A program made the position numbers and the translations under genes. Positions 35,237 through 44,334 of a stretch of 64,000 nucleotides of DNA are shown one piece after another. The DNA lies in contig CAYYGN010000003.1 in assembly GCA_964471595.1 (NCBI GenBank), positions 62,001 to 126,000 of the forward strand, read 5' to 3'. The stretch's first letter is position 1; the number at the start of each line of letters is the position of its first letter. The notes beneath the pieces are model-generated. The model was not told the DNA's origin. It searched no databases and saw only the letters and a list, made by a program, of their open reading frames with translations. This stretch comes from JAGNXB01 sp964471595 (GTDB taxonomy: Bacteria > Bacteroidota > Bacteroidia > Chitinophagales > Saprospiraceae).

Positions 35237-37147
35237 TCAGCGAACTACGTTGAGGTTGCGGATCGTCAGGCCCTGAGCCGAGCGCAGGTGCAGGAAGTAC
35301 GTACCGGCGGCAAGGTCGCCAATGGATACCGGAATCCGGGTGTCACCGGCGGGAAGAACACCCTGGAATACCGTTCTCACCACTTGACCATGGGCATCGA
35401 AAAGCACGATCTGGTTGTCCAGGGCTTCGGTCAGCCGGATGTCCAGGAAGGCCTCCCGGATAGCGGGATTGGGGAATACCTGGAAGGCTTCCAGCGACGT
35501 TGGGGTTTGGACACCCACCGTTGCTTCTTCTGCTTCTGCAGCGTTAAGAATGTAGCGGTCACGCGGGAATTCCACCCATCCGGTCACCCGCAGGTTGGCA
35601 AAATTCTCCACGGAATGTTCGGTCTCGAGATCGATGATCTGTGCGGCCGTTCCGTTGGAAGGCAGACGGTAGTCGCCGGGGAACGTGTAGGTCACATCAA
35701 TGGGGAAGGCCTCTCCGGCCAGGACACCGGACATGTCGATACCGTTGATGCCGTTCACGATTTTCTTCAACACGTTCCGGAAGATGGTTTCCCCGTTGGT
35801 TTTGACGTTTTTGGTCGTTTGCGTTTCCTTGATGGCCAGGATAAGACGCGTGCCATCGAGAAGGTCGACAGCCGGCGTTACCGTGCCGGTGATGGTCACG
35901 GAATGAGCGGCCGTGTCTAGGGCATATTTGAGGTCGAAGGTGGCCAGGGCCGGACGGTTGCGGGCATTGGTCAGGATGGTGGCATTGATGTCGCCGGTGA
36001 GGCCGCTCCAGAAGTCGCCGTCGATCCGGGAGTCAGGTATGCCAGTCACTCCGTAGTAGTCGATACAACGGTAAACAGTCTCCAGTGTGGTGTAAGGATC
36101 ACCGGTACCGGGGAAGTACTGTTGCAGTTTGATGGAGATCGGACGATTTTCGACCGGCAGGCTGTTGTACAAGGTATGGAAAGCGGTATTGGCCGGAGCG
36201 CAAGGAGCGCAGGTAGATGAAGAATACCCTTCCACAATGGTGCGACGGGGTACGGTATTGGCCGGGTCAAAAAACGAAAATTGGAGGGAAGTGGCATTGT
36301 TTCCCGGATCGGCATCATCGGCCCCATTGGGAAGGCTGACCCACAGATCCACTTCGTGGATGCCGGAGGCGGCTATGAAAGGCGTGGGGTGTGTAATGAC
36401 GGCTTTCCCCAGTGGAGCGATGTTGAGGCCGGTAATTTCGGCGGTTTCCTCGGTACCTCCGTCCACCGTGTAATGCATAGTGAGTTGGGTTATGGGCGTA
36501 GAACCCACGTTGGATACCTCCATGGAGAAACTGGTAGTTCCTTCCGGCAAATAACCTTTGTTGGTCACGCGGAGGGCGCTGGCATCATTGGGCGCCGTCT
36601 CAGCGATCATGATATCGTCGATGATCAGGACAAATTTGTCATTGGAATTATTGCGAAATGCGACATAGACGGTCTGTCCTTCGTAAGCGCTGATGTCCAC
36701 GGCCCGGTAGAGTCCGGTTGAGGAATTTTCGGCCACAATGCTGAAGACTTTGTCCGTAAAATCCTCCGGGGCATTGCCGGCGGTACCGACATACACTTCG
36801 TAGCCATCCGGGAACTGCGGATCCACGGCGAGGCCAAACCAATAAAGGAGGGTTTTGTTGGCGACATCGGATGCTACGGGAATGTCAATGGCACCCGTGA
36901 TCATCCAGTCGTCGGAGGCGCCAATCGGATTGTACCAGGAGATGGAGCGCGCTGCTTCGTTCACGACGCGCCAGGCGGTATTGGCGGGCCAGCCGAGATT
37001 GGCGTGAGGCGTTTTCCCGTCCTTGTCCACGATGTTGTATTCCGAAGGCATCCCGTTGGAAAAATCCTCGAAATACACGACATTCACCTGGGCGTTTGCC
37101 AGGAAAGTGCCACAAATCAATGCGATGAAAAGTAATCCTTTTTTCAT
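35237..37147 (-). CDS. T9SS type A cargo with cleaved-adhesin and Omp28-like domains
   Basis: About 636 residues from ATG 37147, which begins a clear signal peptide (KKGLLFIALICGTFLANA). Residues about 25-190 are a cleaved-adhesin/MAM-like jelly-roll domain (YFEDFSNGMPSEYN ... DDWMITGAIDIPV ... LIIDDIMIAE). About 300-530 resembles Omp28/thioredoxin-like proteins, with RRTIVEGYSSSTCAPCAPAN, where CAPC is a CxxC site, and YYGVTGIPDSRIDG. The last 80 residues are a type A sorting domain (FQVFPNPA ... GTYFLHLRS ... NLNVVR). Expected to be exported by T9SS. The redox role of CAPC is inferred. The frame extends upstream to 37219 without a signal peptide, so that start is rejected. Confidence 0.9.
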   Translation of the reverse strand: MKKGLLFIALICGTFLANAQVNVVYFEDFSNGMPSEYNIVDKDGKTPHANLGWPANTAWRVVNEAARSISWYNPIGASDDWMITGAIDIPVASDVANKTLLYWFGLAVDPQFPDGYEVYVGTAGNAPEDFTDKVFSIVAENSSTGLYRAVDISAYEGQTVYVAFRNNSNDKFVLIIDDIMIAETAPNDASALRVTNKGYLPEGTTSFSMEVSNVGSTPITQLTMHYTVDGGTEETAEITGLNIAPLGKAVITHPTPFIAASGIHEVDLWVSLPNGADDADPGNNATSLQFSFFDPANTVPRRTIVEGYSSSTCAPCAPANTAFHTLYNSLPVENRPISIKLQQYFPGTGDPYTTLETVYRCIDYYGVTGIPDSRIDGDFWSGLTGDINATILTNARNRPALATFDLKYALDTAAHSVTITGTVTPAVDLLDGTRLILAIKETQTTKNVKTNGETIFRNVLKKIVNGINGIDMSGVLAGEAFPIDVTYTFPGDYRLPSNGTAAQIIDLETEHSVENFANLRVTGWVEFPRDRYILNAAEAEEATVGVQTPTSLEAFQVFPNPAIREAFLDIRLTEALDNQIVLFDAHGQVVRTVFQGVLPAGDTRIPVSIGDLAAGTYFLHLRSAQGLTIRNLNVVR

Positions 37148-37267
37148 AAAGCAGAAATAAATGTTAGATTTGATGTAAAAGTAGAGAAATCCCCAGACCG
37201 GGCCGGATGGCGGGCGCATTTGTCAGCCAGCCGACATTACTTTTCGACGAAATGTGACAAAAAACCG

Positions 37268-38512
37268 TCATTCCCTCCGGTAATAAACGACGTTCGACGT
37301 GGTGGGTCGGAATGTGTCGGCGGCGAGTTGCCGGATGTCGCCGGCGGTAACGGTCCTGTATAGCGCCGTTTCCTGATTGATGAGGTCGGGATCGCCCAAC
37401 AGGTCAAAAAAACCGAGGTTCATGGCTTTGTGAATGACCGATACCTGAGAGAAAGCAATAGCGGCTTCATTCTTGTTGAGGAATTTTTCAACCTCCCGAT
37501 CCGAAGGCCGATGGGTCGCAATGTCTTCGAGCTCGGACCAAATGGCGGCTTCGGCCTGTTCCAGGGAAATGCCCGGTGAGGGTTTTCCCTCGATCATCAG
37601 CACACCGGGATCCAGGGAGCCCGTGAGGTAACAGTCTACATGGGAGAAAAGCTCCTTTTCCATGACCAGACGGCGATAAAGCCTCGAGCTGGGTCCGTTG
37701 GACAGGATGTCGGTGAGCAGATCGGCGGTATAGAACCGCGGGTCGTTTCGGGCGGGGCACAGGAATCCCAGATAGATCGCTTCCACCGGGACATTCTGGC
37801 GTTCGGTAATTTCCTTTCTGGTGTTTTGGGGCGGATCTACCGCTTCCGGCCAGGGGGGAACGGTCCCCGAAGGGATGTCCCCAAACCACTTCTCTGCCAG
37901 CCGCAGTATTTTCTGGGGGTCCATGTCGGCCGCGATGGAGAGAATGGCATTGTTTGGTCGATACCAGGTATGGAAATGCCTATGGAGTTCTTTCAGGGTC
38001 ACGCCGGCTATATGTTCGGGTACCAACCCGATGGTCGGCCAACGGTAAGGATGATTTTGGTACACCATGCCGGCCATGAGGTGCCAGAGGTTGCCAAAGG
38101 GTTGGTCCAGGCAGGTCTCCTTGAATTCTTCGATGACCACTTTTTTCTGTACATCCACATCCTCCTGCTCAAGACGAAGGCCCAGCATGCGATCCGATTC
38201 CAGCCACAGAGCGGTCTCGAGGTTGTCCACCGGCAGCAAATCGTAGAAATTGGTGATATCGGCGTTGGTAAAAGCGTTGGAGTCTCCTCCGGCATGCTGG
38301 ATGGCATCGTCGAAATCCTCAACATGGGCCGAACCGCTGAACATCAGGTGCTCGAACAAATGGGCCATTCCGGTCCGGTCGGGTTGCTCTACCCGGGAGC
38401 CGGCCCGGTAGAGGACGTTGACGGCGGCGATGGGGGTGGAAGGGTCCTGATGGGCTATGACACGGAGTCCGTTGCGGAGCGTATGCGCTTCAAAGGGGAT
38501 CATGATGGTCAC
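37268..38512 (-). CDS. M16 family zinc peptidase (insulinase/processing peptidase-like)
   Basis: 414 residues. The inverted zinc motif HLFEH (residues 51-55) in GMAHLFEHLMFSGS is intact, with the distant Glu ligand in VVIEEFKET about 75 residues later. The N-terminal M16 domain is followed by the second, inactive half (RLYRRLVMEKELFSHV). Single-domain-pair M16B peptidases degrade or process peptides in the cytosol or periplasm. There is no signal peptide. It lies 55 bp downstream of the TMTC-like gene on the same strand. An ATG three codons in (38503) is an alternative start. Confidence 0.92.
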   Translation of the reverse strand: MTIMIPFEAHTLRNGLRVIAHQDPSTPIAAVNVLYRAGSRVEQPDRTGMAHLFEHLMFSGSAHVEDFDDAIQHAGGDSNAFTNADITNFYDLLPVDNLETALWLESDRMLGLRLEQEDVDVQKKVVIEEFKETCLDQPFGNLWHLMAGMVYQNHPYRWPTIGLVPEHIAGVTLKELHRHFHTWYRPNNAILSIAADMDPQKILRLAEKWFGDIPSGTVPPWPEAVDPPQNTRKEITERQNVPVEAIYLGFLCPARNDPRFYTADLLTDILSNGPSSRLYRRLVMEKELFSHVDCYLTGSLDPGVLMIEGKPSPGISLEQAEAAIWSELEDIATHRPSDREVEKFLNKNEAAIAFSQVSVIHKAMNLGFFDLLGDPDLINQETALYRTVTAGDIRQLAADTFRPTTSNVVYYRRE

Positions 38513-38567
38513 TTAAGGCTTACCGGCGTTAAGACAGGACGGTTCTGCAGGGCGGCGGTCATCCGGA

Positions 38568-40424
38568 TCAGCCGCGGTTGACTTCTTGCAGGGCTTGGGT
38601 AAATCGGGGATCCGAAGGCATGACCTTTCCGCCGCGCTCCAGATACTTGATGGCATAGGCTTTCTTTCGGCGGGATTGCCAGAATACCCGGTAGCCCACG
38701 TCATAATAGAACTCCGCGAGTCTCGGATAAAGGGCGGGTTGCCCTTCCAGATAATCGAGGTACTCGTCGATGAAAGGCATGTTTTCCCGATACTCGAAGA
38801 CCCTTCGGAATCCGGCGAGCAGTTTGTCAAGGTCTTTGTCATACCGGTATTCCTCCGCGATGACGCCGACATACATCTGCAGGCCACTGTAATAAGCGGG
38901 ATAGATGTCAATGGCACGGCGTATGTAGCCCCCCATTTCGTTGAGCATTTCCTGCTGGACCTGCGGGTCGGTTTCTTCCTTGTATTTCTGAAAGAGGGCC
39001 GTGGTCATGAAGGTGTTGGCCCGGGCGCTGTTGGGGGACACCTTGATCGCAGCCCGGTTGAGGGTGAGGGCATCTTCCCAGACGGGTACGCGCGTCCAGG
39101 TGCGAAAGCCATAGCCGGCCACGATCGCCGCCGCAAGGACCATTCCGGTGGTCAGTCCGGCGGTCCGGGGCAGCCAGACGGGCAGCATTTCGACCAACAA
39201 CCAGGCCAGAACCAGGACCCACGCCAGCGAGGAGATGAATATGAAGCGCTCGTTCATAAACGTGCCCACCGGAAAGAACAGGTTGGACACGATCGAAAGG
39301 GTGGCCAGGTAAAACAACACGGCAAAAGCTGGTACCGTTTTTTTGCGGTATCCCCGCAAGAACACCACGCCGAGACCTGCGTAAGCCAGCAGACTGACCC
39401 ATACCTTCCAGTCCGTCCAGGTCATGATGGGAATGGCATAGGGATAGTAGTCGTGGGTCAGCGGATGGGGAAAGACCATCAGCTTGAGATACAGTCCCAG
39501 CGTGTATAGAATGGTGGCCAGTTTTTCTCCGCCATCCATCTCCACGAAGGGGTTGTTCATCAGGTCGGTGATCTCCTTGCCGGAGGAAAGAAAATAGCCG
39601 ATGACATTGTACCGGATGATCAGATAGAGGAAGGTGGCGGCCAATACAGGCGCCATGACCGGCCAATAATCGCGGGCGCGGGCCTTGGTAAAGAAATAGA
39701 GGATGGCAGGAATGACGGCGAGGAAGGTGATGGCATTTTCCTTGGAGAGCAAACCAAGAAAAAAGCTCACTCCCGACAGGATCAGCCATACGGGTTTGCG
39801 GTCGGCCAACCATCTCAGGGTCAGCCAGATGGCACCCAGAGCCCCCAGGAAGGTCATGATCTCGTCGCGCCCTTTGATATTGGCGACAACTTCCGTGTGG
39901 AGGGGATGCAGGGCATAGAATACGGCCGTCAGGAACGGAATGTTCCACCACCACTTCTGGGTTTCACTCAACGGGAAAAGCAGGAGCAGAATGCGGTAAA
40001 GCAACAGACAGGTAAAGGCGTAAAACAGGATGTTGCCGAGGTGGCCGATAAAGGGTTTGCCGGGCATCAACGCCTGTTCAACAGCGAAGGTCACAATGGA
40101 AAGGGGGCGGTACCTTGCTCCGGCTACCAGGTCTTTCTGCTCTCCGAAATAGCCCGTCATGCTCTCTGTGGTCAGGATGTCCCCGATGCCCGACAGCCCT
40201 TTCTGGGTGAATTTGTTGCCGACGATCACGATCTGGTCGTCCAGTACGTAGCCGTATTGCAGCGAAGGGAGATAAGGGACGGCCGACAGGGCGGCGAGGA
40301 TCAGCATTGCCGGCCAATGCCGTTGGAAAAAGCCGGTTTTCCAGACAAAAGCGGGGCCGGAGGGCTTGGTCTTTGGCCGGGGAGATCCCTTGGTGCCGGA
40401 ATTGCGCACGGACTTTGCCGCCAT
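38568..40424 (-). CDS. TMTC-like multi-membrane protein (GT-C fold) with C-terminal helical repeats
   Basis: About 618 residues. Roughly ten transmembrane segments fill residues 35-460, followed by a soluble helical C-terminal region with weak TPR character. The first loop has LDDQIVIVGNKFTQKG, the acidic site of GT-C glycosyltransferases, and HPLHTEVVANIKGRDE matches the HPxHTE motif of TMTC O-mannosyltransferases. It therefore looks like a lipid-linked sugar transferase acting at the periplasmic face; the acceptor is unknown. It has a paralogue of equal length at 44310-46169. Start chosen at 40424; 40469 is possible. Divergent from the sigma factor gene. Confidence 0.82.
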   Translation of the reverse strand: MAAKSVRNSGTKGSPRPKTKPSGPAFVWKTGFFQRHWPAMLILAALSAVPYLPSLQYGYVLDDQIVIVGNKFTQKGLSGIGDILTTESMTGYFGEQKDLVAGARYRPLSIVTFAVEQALMPGKPFIGHLGNILFYAFTCLLLYRILLLLFPLSETQKWWWNIPFLTAVFYALHPLHTEVVANIKGRDEIMTFLGALGAIWLTLRWLADRKPVWLILSGVSFFLGLLSKENAITFLAVIPAILYFFTKARARDYWPVMAPVLAATFLYLIIRYNVIGYFLSSGKEITDLMNNPFVEMDGGEKLATILYTLGLYLKLMVFPHPLTHDYYPYAIPIMTWTDWKVWVSLLAYAGLGVVFLRGYRKKTVPAFAVLFYLATLSIVSNLFFPVGTFMNERFIFISSLAWVLVLAWLLVEMLPVWLPRTAGLTTGMVLAAAIVAGYGFRTWTRVPVWEDALTLNRAAIKVSPNSARANTFMTTALFQKYKEETDPQVQQEMLNEMGGYIRRAIDIYPAYYSGLQMYVGVIAEEYRYDKDLDKLLAGFRRVFEYRENMPFIDEYLDYLEGQPALYPRLAEFYYDVGYRVFWQSRRKKAYAIKYLERGGKVMPSDPRFTQALQEVNRG

Positions 40425-40540
40425 GTTTACCGCATTTTGAGGCAATGTTACGAAATCCCGGGCAGGCACACGGGCCGGGCATTCGGGTGGCTTCCGGATG
40501 TCATCGAAATGTTAAAATTTCCTAAAAATCCGGGTTGCCG

Positions 40541-40571
40541 TTGACCAAGCCGAAGAATGTATCTACTTTTG
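40541..40571 (+). promoter_or_regulatory. Consensus -33/-7 promoter of the sigma factor gene
   Basis: TTG (40541-40543), a 20-bp spacer, then TACTTTTG (40564-40571) matches the Bacteroidota promoter pattern in sequence and spacing. It gives a 5' untranslated region of about 90 nt. Confidence 0.65.
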
Positions 40572-40667
40572 GTTGGTCAACAGTTCCATCTTCAACCTTA
40601 AAAGATTGCTTATAGCGCGGAAACTTCTACACTGACATCCTCTTTTCAGGCTAATCATCGTGTAGTT

Positions 40668-41249
40668 ATGCAAGTTTCGCTGCTTAATGATCAGGAGCTT
40701 ATTGCGCTCTATCTCAAAGGTGAAGAGAAAGCGTTCGAAATTCTTCTCGAGCGTCACAAAAACAAGATTTACACCTCCATCTACTTGTTCACCAAGGATC
40801 GCACCCTGGCGGACGACATCTTCCAGGAGGTATTCATCCGTATCATCGACACCCTCCGCAAAGGCAAGTACAACCATGAAGGCAAGTTCCTGCAATGGGC
40901 CATGCGGATTTCCTACAATCTCTGCGTCGATTACTTCCGCCGGGGCAAGCGCAGGCCCATCGTATCTCCCACCGAAGACTTCGATATCTTCGACGTGCTG
41001 CAGCAACCCGATCTCAATGCCGAAGAATCCATCATGCGCAGCCAGACCCACGATCGCATCCGCACCCTGGTCAATCTCCTTCCCGAAGAGCAGCGCGAAG
41101 TGGTCATCCTGCGCCACTATGCCGACATGAGCTTCAAGGAAATCGCGCAACTCACCCGGGTGAGCATCAATACCGCGCTGGGACGCATGCGCTATGCCCT
41201 CATCAATATCCGCAAGATGGTAGAGGAGAAACAACTCGTTCTCCAGTAA
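40668..41249 (+). CDS. RNA polymerase sigma-70 family factor (ECF type)
   Basis: 193 residues. Region 2 is recognisable in YTSIYLFTKDRTLADDIFQE and FLQWAMRISYNLCVDYFRR; region 4 in LPEEQREVVILRHYADMSFKEIAQL followed by TRVSINTALGRMRYALINIRK, a helix-turn-helix. No anti-sigma factor gene is adjacent: downstream is a convergent outer-membrane protein. It has a housekeeping-type consensus promoter and a 90-nt leader, suggesting constitutive synthesis with control elsewhere. The same protein type (about 190 residues, acidic linker FDIFDVLQQPD) occurs widely in Bacteroidota. Confidence 0.93.
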   Translation: MQVSLLNDQELIALYLKGEEKAFEILLERHKNKIYTSIYLFTKDRTLADDIFQEVFIRIIDTLRKGKYNHEGKFLQWAMRISYNLCVDYFRRGKRRPIVSPTEDFDIFDVLQQPDLNAEESIMRSQTHDRIRTLVNLLPEEQREVVILRHYADMSFKEIAQLTRVSINTALGRMRYALINIRKMVEEKQLVLQ

Positions 41250-41306
41250 GCGCTGGTGTCTCCAATGCCATAAACGAGCAGGTCACAAGACTTTGGCTCA
41301 AAGATC

Positions 41307-41341
41307 CGGCCCGGGGCCGCCAACAAGGTGGTTCCGGGCCG
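41307..41341. terminator. Possible hairpin terminator after the sigma factor gene
   Basis: CGGCCCGG (41307-41314) pairs with CCGGGCCG (41334-41341), with further inner pairing. It lies between convergent genes. Only a weak T tract follows, so termination is likely but not certain. Confidence 0.45.
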
Positions 41342-41372
41342 TCTATTCGGGCCTTCCCCAACCGGTGACCGA

Positions 41373-42110
41373 TCAGTCGATGTACTCGATTTTGCGCAGA
41401 AACCGGATACCCAGAGAGAGCTCGGCCGAATAGTTGGTGATGCGCCGGTCGGGTATGGTCCTCGTCGTACCCGGAAAGAAAGGGTCAATGACATTCGGGA
41501 TCGGAGGCGAGTCGTACTGGCGGCTGAAATCAGGGTGAAACGATAGCTCGATGATGCCGGCTACCAGTTCACCAAAGGGGAATTCCCAGCCGCCTCCGAT
41601 GCTGATCCCGTAATTGAATTTGCGTACGTATGTATCCACGGGGTAGTAGAGACCGTTGGCGACAAAATCGTTGTAATCGGACAAGTTGGTACTGAGGGTG
41701 TACTCGCCTCTCAACCCGAAAAAATAATACAGGACCGACCTGGGTTGCAAAGCCCGGCTTTTGAAGCCGACCTGGAGCGAGGCGTTGTTGAACCGGAATT
41801 CATCTGTCCGCTGACCCAGAAAATTGTTGCTGCCCCAACTGATGGCCTGGAAGCGGATGGCACTGCCTCTCACGTGGTAGCCGAGTTGGGCATACATGCT
41901 TCCGCCGCCTTCTTCAGAGTGGGACTCGATAAATCCGGCCACATGATGGGCCCACAGGACTTGCCGGTTGCCCTCGCCCCATCGCTGAAATCCGAGAGAG
42001 GGGCCGCCTTTCAATCCAAAGGCATAGGATTGCCCCAAACCGGGCAGGATTACGATGAACAGGAAGAGCAAAGCGATGAAAAGGCGTGTAATGGTACTCA
42101 TGAATGACAT
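41373..42110 (-). CDS. Outer-membrane beta-barrel protein of unknown function
   Basis: 245 residues. A signal peptide (LFIALLFLFIVILPGLGQ) is followed by alternating beta strands typical of an eight- to ten-strand outer-membrane barrel: YAFGLKGGPSLGFQRW at the start, YYFFGLRGEYTL in the middle, and ISIGGGWEFPFGELVAGIIEL near the end. The protein ends with an aromatic-rich strand. I cannot assign a precise family (DUF6089-like is possible). It begins directly after the stop of the LysM glucosaminidase gene, so the two are one operon, which hints at a cell-envelope role. An ATG three codons in (42101) may be the real start. Confidence 0.78.
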   Translation of the reverse strand: MSFMSTITRLFIALLFLFIVILPGLGQSYAFGLKGGPSLGFQRWGEGNRQVLWAHHVAGFIESHSEEGGGSMYAQLGYHVRGSAIRFQAISWGSNNFLGQRTDEFRFNNASLQVGFKSRALQPRSVLYYFFGLRGEYTLSTNLSDYNDFVANGLYYPVDTYVRKFNYGISIGGGWEFPFGELVAGIIELSFHPDFSRQYDSPPIPNVIDPFFPGTTRTIPDRRITNYSAELSLGIRFLRKIEYID

Positions 42111-43334
42111 TTAGCGGATGCGAAGTCGTTGTCCGGTCCTGATGTGATCCGAGGGAAGAGCATTCCAGGTCCGGATCTGGCTGATGGTGACGCCGTATTG
42201 CTTGGCGATCCGCCAGAGCGTTTCTCCGGGGGCCACGGTATGCCATTTTTCGCTGACAGGTACGGGAGGAGGACCCGGGTCGGCAAGGGCGGCATCGGTA
42301 GGGCGTACAACAGGGGGAGTGACAGGCATTGTGGACGGAGAAGGCGCTGTCATCGGGCCGGAAGAGGGGACCGCTTCCGGAACAGGTCCGGCAGGTATCG
42401 TTCGGGGAGCCTGCCGGCGCGATACTTTCCAGCGAAGCTTGATTCGTTCGCCGGGGAGCGGTTCGTGACCGCCGGGGATCCGGTTTTTGGACCTCAGCTT
42501 GTCGGTGCGGATTCCGTAGGCCTGGGCAATAGCGGACAGGGTCTCACCGGGTTTCACCTTATGCCACCGCTGCTTGCCCCTGAAAAAGGATCTTTTGGGT
42601 TGCAGGTAAACCAGGGCGTTTTCATCCAGGACCTGGTCAGGCTTGTATATCTGATCGTTGTAACTGATCAGCCGGCTGGCAGACACTCCGGTTCGTTCGG
42701 CAATATCATCGATCGTTTCCGCAGGTCGTGCAAAAGCAAGCCGTACATCGTTGATCCGTCCAATCCCGGCGAGCCTGTCCGAGGCGTCGGCACCCAGGAC
42801 ATCGTATTGGTCGAGCCGGAAGCGCTCGATGATGTCGATCAGTTGCCGGGCATACTGCTTATTGGTGGCATAGCCGGCTTTCTGCAGACCATTGGCCCAC
42901 CCGCGATAATCGGTCGGAGGCAGGCGAAAGAGAAATCCGTACCTTCCTTCCTTTTCCGGCTGGCGGAGGAAATCGGAGTGATCGGCATAGGAATCGGCCA
43001 CATGGCGGTAGGCGCGAAAGCAGGAAGGGATGCGTTGTCCCCGGACATCGTGCTCATCGTCGTCCAGGTGGAAGACCGGACCGTCCCACGAAGCGCCGCA
43101 CTTGATACCGAAGTGGTTGCGGGCTCTGAGTGCAAGTTCGCTGCGGCCGGCGTTGGATTCCAGGATGGCCTGGGCCAGCTTGATGGAAGCGGGTACGCCG
43201 GTTCTTTCCATTTCCTGTACGGCCAGTGCCCTGTAATCAAGGACGTATTGCTCCTGCACCGAAAACGAGGCTTCGGGGGCGCGGGCTACCAGCCAAGGCA
43301 GGATCAAAGAGGACAAAAGAAGGTACTTACCCAT
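42111..43334 (-). CDS. LysM-containing N-acetylglucosaminidase (peptidoglycan hydrolase)
   Basis: 407 residues. A signal peptide is followed by a glucosaminidase (FlgJ-like) domain at about 30-170: GVPASIKLAQAILESNAGRS with the catalytic Glu, NHFGIKC, and FRAYRHVADSYADHSDFL. After a linker come three LysM-like modules: one degenerate (IDDIAERTGVSASRLISYN), one at WHKVKPGETLSAIAQAYGI and one at WHTVAPGETLWRIAKQYGV at the end, split by a Pro-rich stretch. It should cleave glycan strands in the periplasm during growth or division. Divergent from the SH3-like lipoprotein, with a 50-bp gap; immediately upstream of the beta-barrel gene. Confidence 0.93.
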   Translation of the reverse strand: MGKYLLLSSLILPWLVARAPEASFSVQEQYVLDYRALAVQEMERTGVPASIKLAQAILESNAGRSELALRARNHFGIKCGASWDGPVFHLDDDEHDVRGQRIPSCFRAYRHVADSYADHSDFLRQPEKEGRYGFLFRLPPTDYRGWANGLQKAGYATNKQYARQLIDIIERFRLDQYDVLGADASDRLAGIGRINDVRLAFARPAETIDDIAERTGVSASRLISYNDQIYKPDQVLDENALVYLQPKRSFFRGKQRWHKVKPGETLSAIAQAYGIRTDKLRSKNRIPGGHEPLPGERIKLRWKVSRRQAPRTIPAGPVPEAVPSSGPMTAPSPSTMPVTPPVVRPTDAALADPGPPPVPVSEKWHTVAPGETLWRIAKQYGVTISQIRTWNALPSDHIRTGQRLRIR

Positions 43335-43350
43335 ACCGGGGTGAATGATA

Positions 43351-43358
43351 TACCTTTG
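43351..43358 (+). promoter_or_regulatory. -7 box of the SH3-like lipoprotein gene
   Basis: A perfect TACCTTTG 25 bp before the ATG at 43384. It supports that start over the upstream ATG at 43345. Confidence 0.55.
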
Positions 43359-43383
43359 TCAAAACGATAAAGGCGGATTGTTT

Positions 43384-44334
43384 ATGGTCTTTGGGCGTTG
43401 GGTCATATGCCTGGCATTGCTGTGGGGCGGCTGCAAAAATAAGGAAGTCGCACCGGTCGGCGCGCCGGCGAAGCCGGAAGCGGCTGTCGAAGAGGTCATT
43501 GTCCTCACCGCTTCCGTGGACCATTTGCGCGTCCGCGCCACCCCCGATCCTGATGGCGAGGTGGTCCATGCCCTCCGGGAAGGTGAGGCCGTTCAATGGA
43601 CGGGCGAGGAATCCGATCTCCGCGAGACCGTCACTCTGAGAGGCAAACCGGTAACGGCCCCCTGGTACCACATCCGGATGCGTGACGGCAGGCAGGGATG
43701 GGCTTTCGGCGGCGGACTGCAGCCCTGGCAATCCGGTAAGGGATTGGCCTATGCCGCTTGTCTGGATCATTACAACAGAGCGGATTTTTCTGGCTTCTAT
43801 CCTTGTCTGGACCGCGTTTCCCATACCTTGTCCGGCCCCGAGCACGTGGAGGTGACATCGAAATTTCTCCGGTTGCGGATGGCCAACGGCAAAGTGCGGC
43901 AATTCAACCACGATCGGACACCAGGTCCGGATTACCGCTTTTACCAATACCTGGGCGACCTGCCCGGGCCTGATTGCCACGTGGTCAAAATCAACAGGCA
44001 GGGCGGTTCCTCCTTCCTTCTGGTGGATCGTCGCAATGGCCAAGACCACGAAGTGGCCGGAATTCCGTACCCCCTTCCACTGACCCGCGCCGTTTTCTGC
44101 CTGGGGGCGTTCCCGGGCACGCCCGGAACGTACACGATGGAGGTCGTGGTACCGGAGAGCCGTCAATTTCGCACCCTGCTGTCCGAACAGTTTCCCGAGC
44201 AAAGTCTGACGGGTATTACCTGGCAAAAGGACGGCCAACCGGCCTTCACCATGCGCGACCAACGGGGCAATCCCGCCGTATGGCGCCTCATTTACAAAGG
44301 CAAGGACGAATGGGCGCTCGAACCCGCCACATAA
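43384..44334 (+). CDS. Lipoprotein with an SH3-like N-terminal domain
   Basis: About 316 residues. The start at 43384 gives a lipoprotein signal ending ALLWGGC (Cys 17). Residues about 35-105 look like a bacterial SH3 domain (VDHLRVRATPDPDGEVVHALREGE ... WYHIRMRDGRQGWAFGG), a fold often binding cell-wall peptides. The remaining 200 residues are not recognised. Upstream is a divergent peptidoglycan hydrolase, which fits a wall-associated role, though this is inference. Its 3' end overlaps the second TMTC-like gene by 25 bp, so the two are cotranscribed. Confidence 0.78.
   Translation: MVFGRWVICLALLWGGCKNKEVAPVGAPAKPEAAVEEVIVLTASVDHLRVRATPDPDGEVVHALREGEAVQWTGEESDLRETVTLRGKPVTAPWYHIRMRDGRQGWAFGGGLQPWQSGKGLAYAACLDHYNRADFSGFYPCLDRVSHTLSGPEHVEVTSKFLRLRMANGKVRQFNHDRTPGPDYRFYQYLGDLPGPDCHVVKINRQGGSSFLLVDRRNGQDHEVAGIPYPLPLTRAVFCLGAFPGTPGTYTMEVVVPESRQFRTLLSEQFPEQSLTGITWQKDGQPAFTMRDQRGNPAVWRLIYKGKDEWALEPAT

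Noticed and set aside
40511..40531. Another 11-bp-period A/T-rich direct repeat (TTAAAATTTCC / TAAAAATCC) upstream of the sigma factor
   Set aside because: Lacks the CTTA core and sits upstream of a consensus promoter; more likely an UP-like A/T tract than a member of the VHPO box family.
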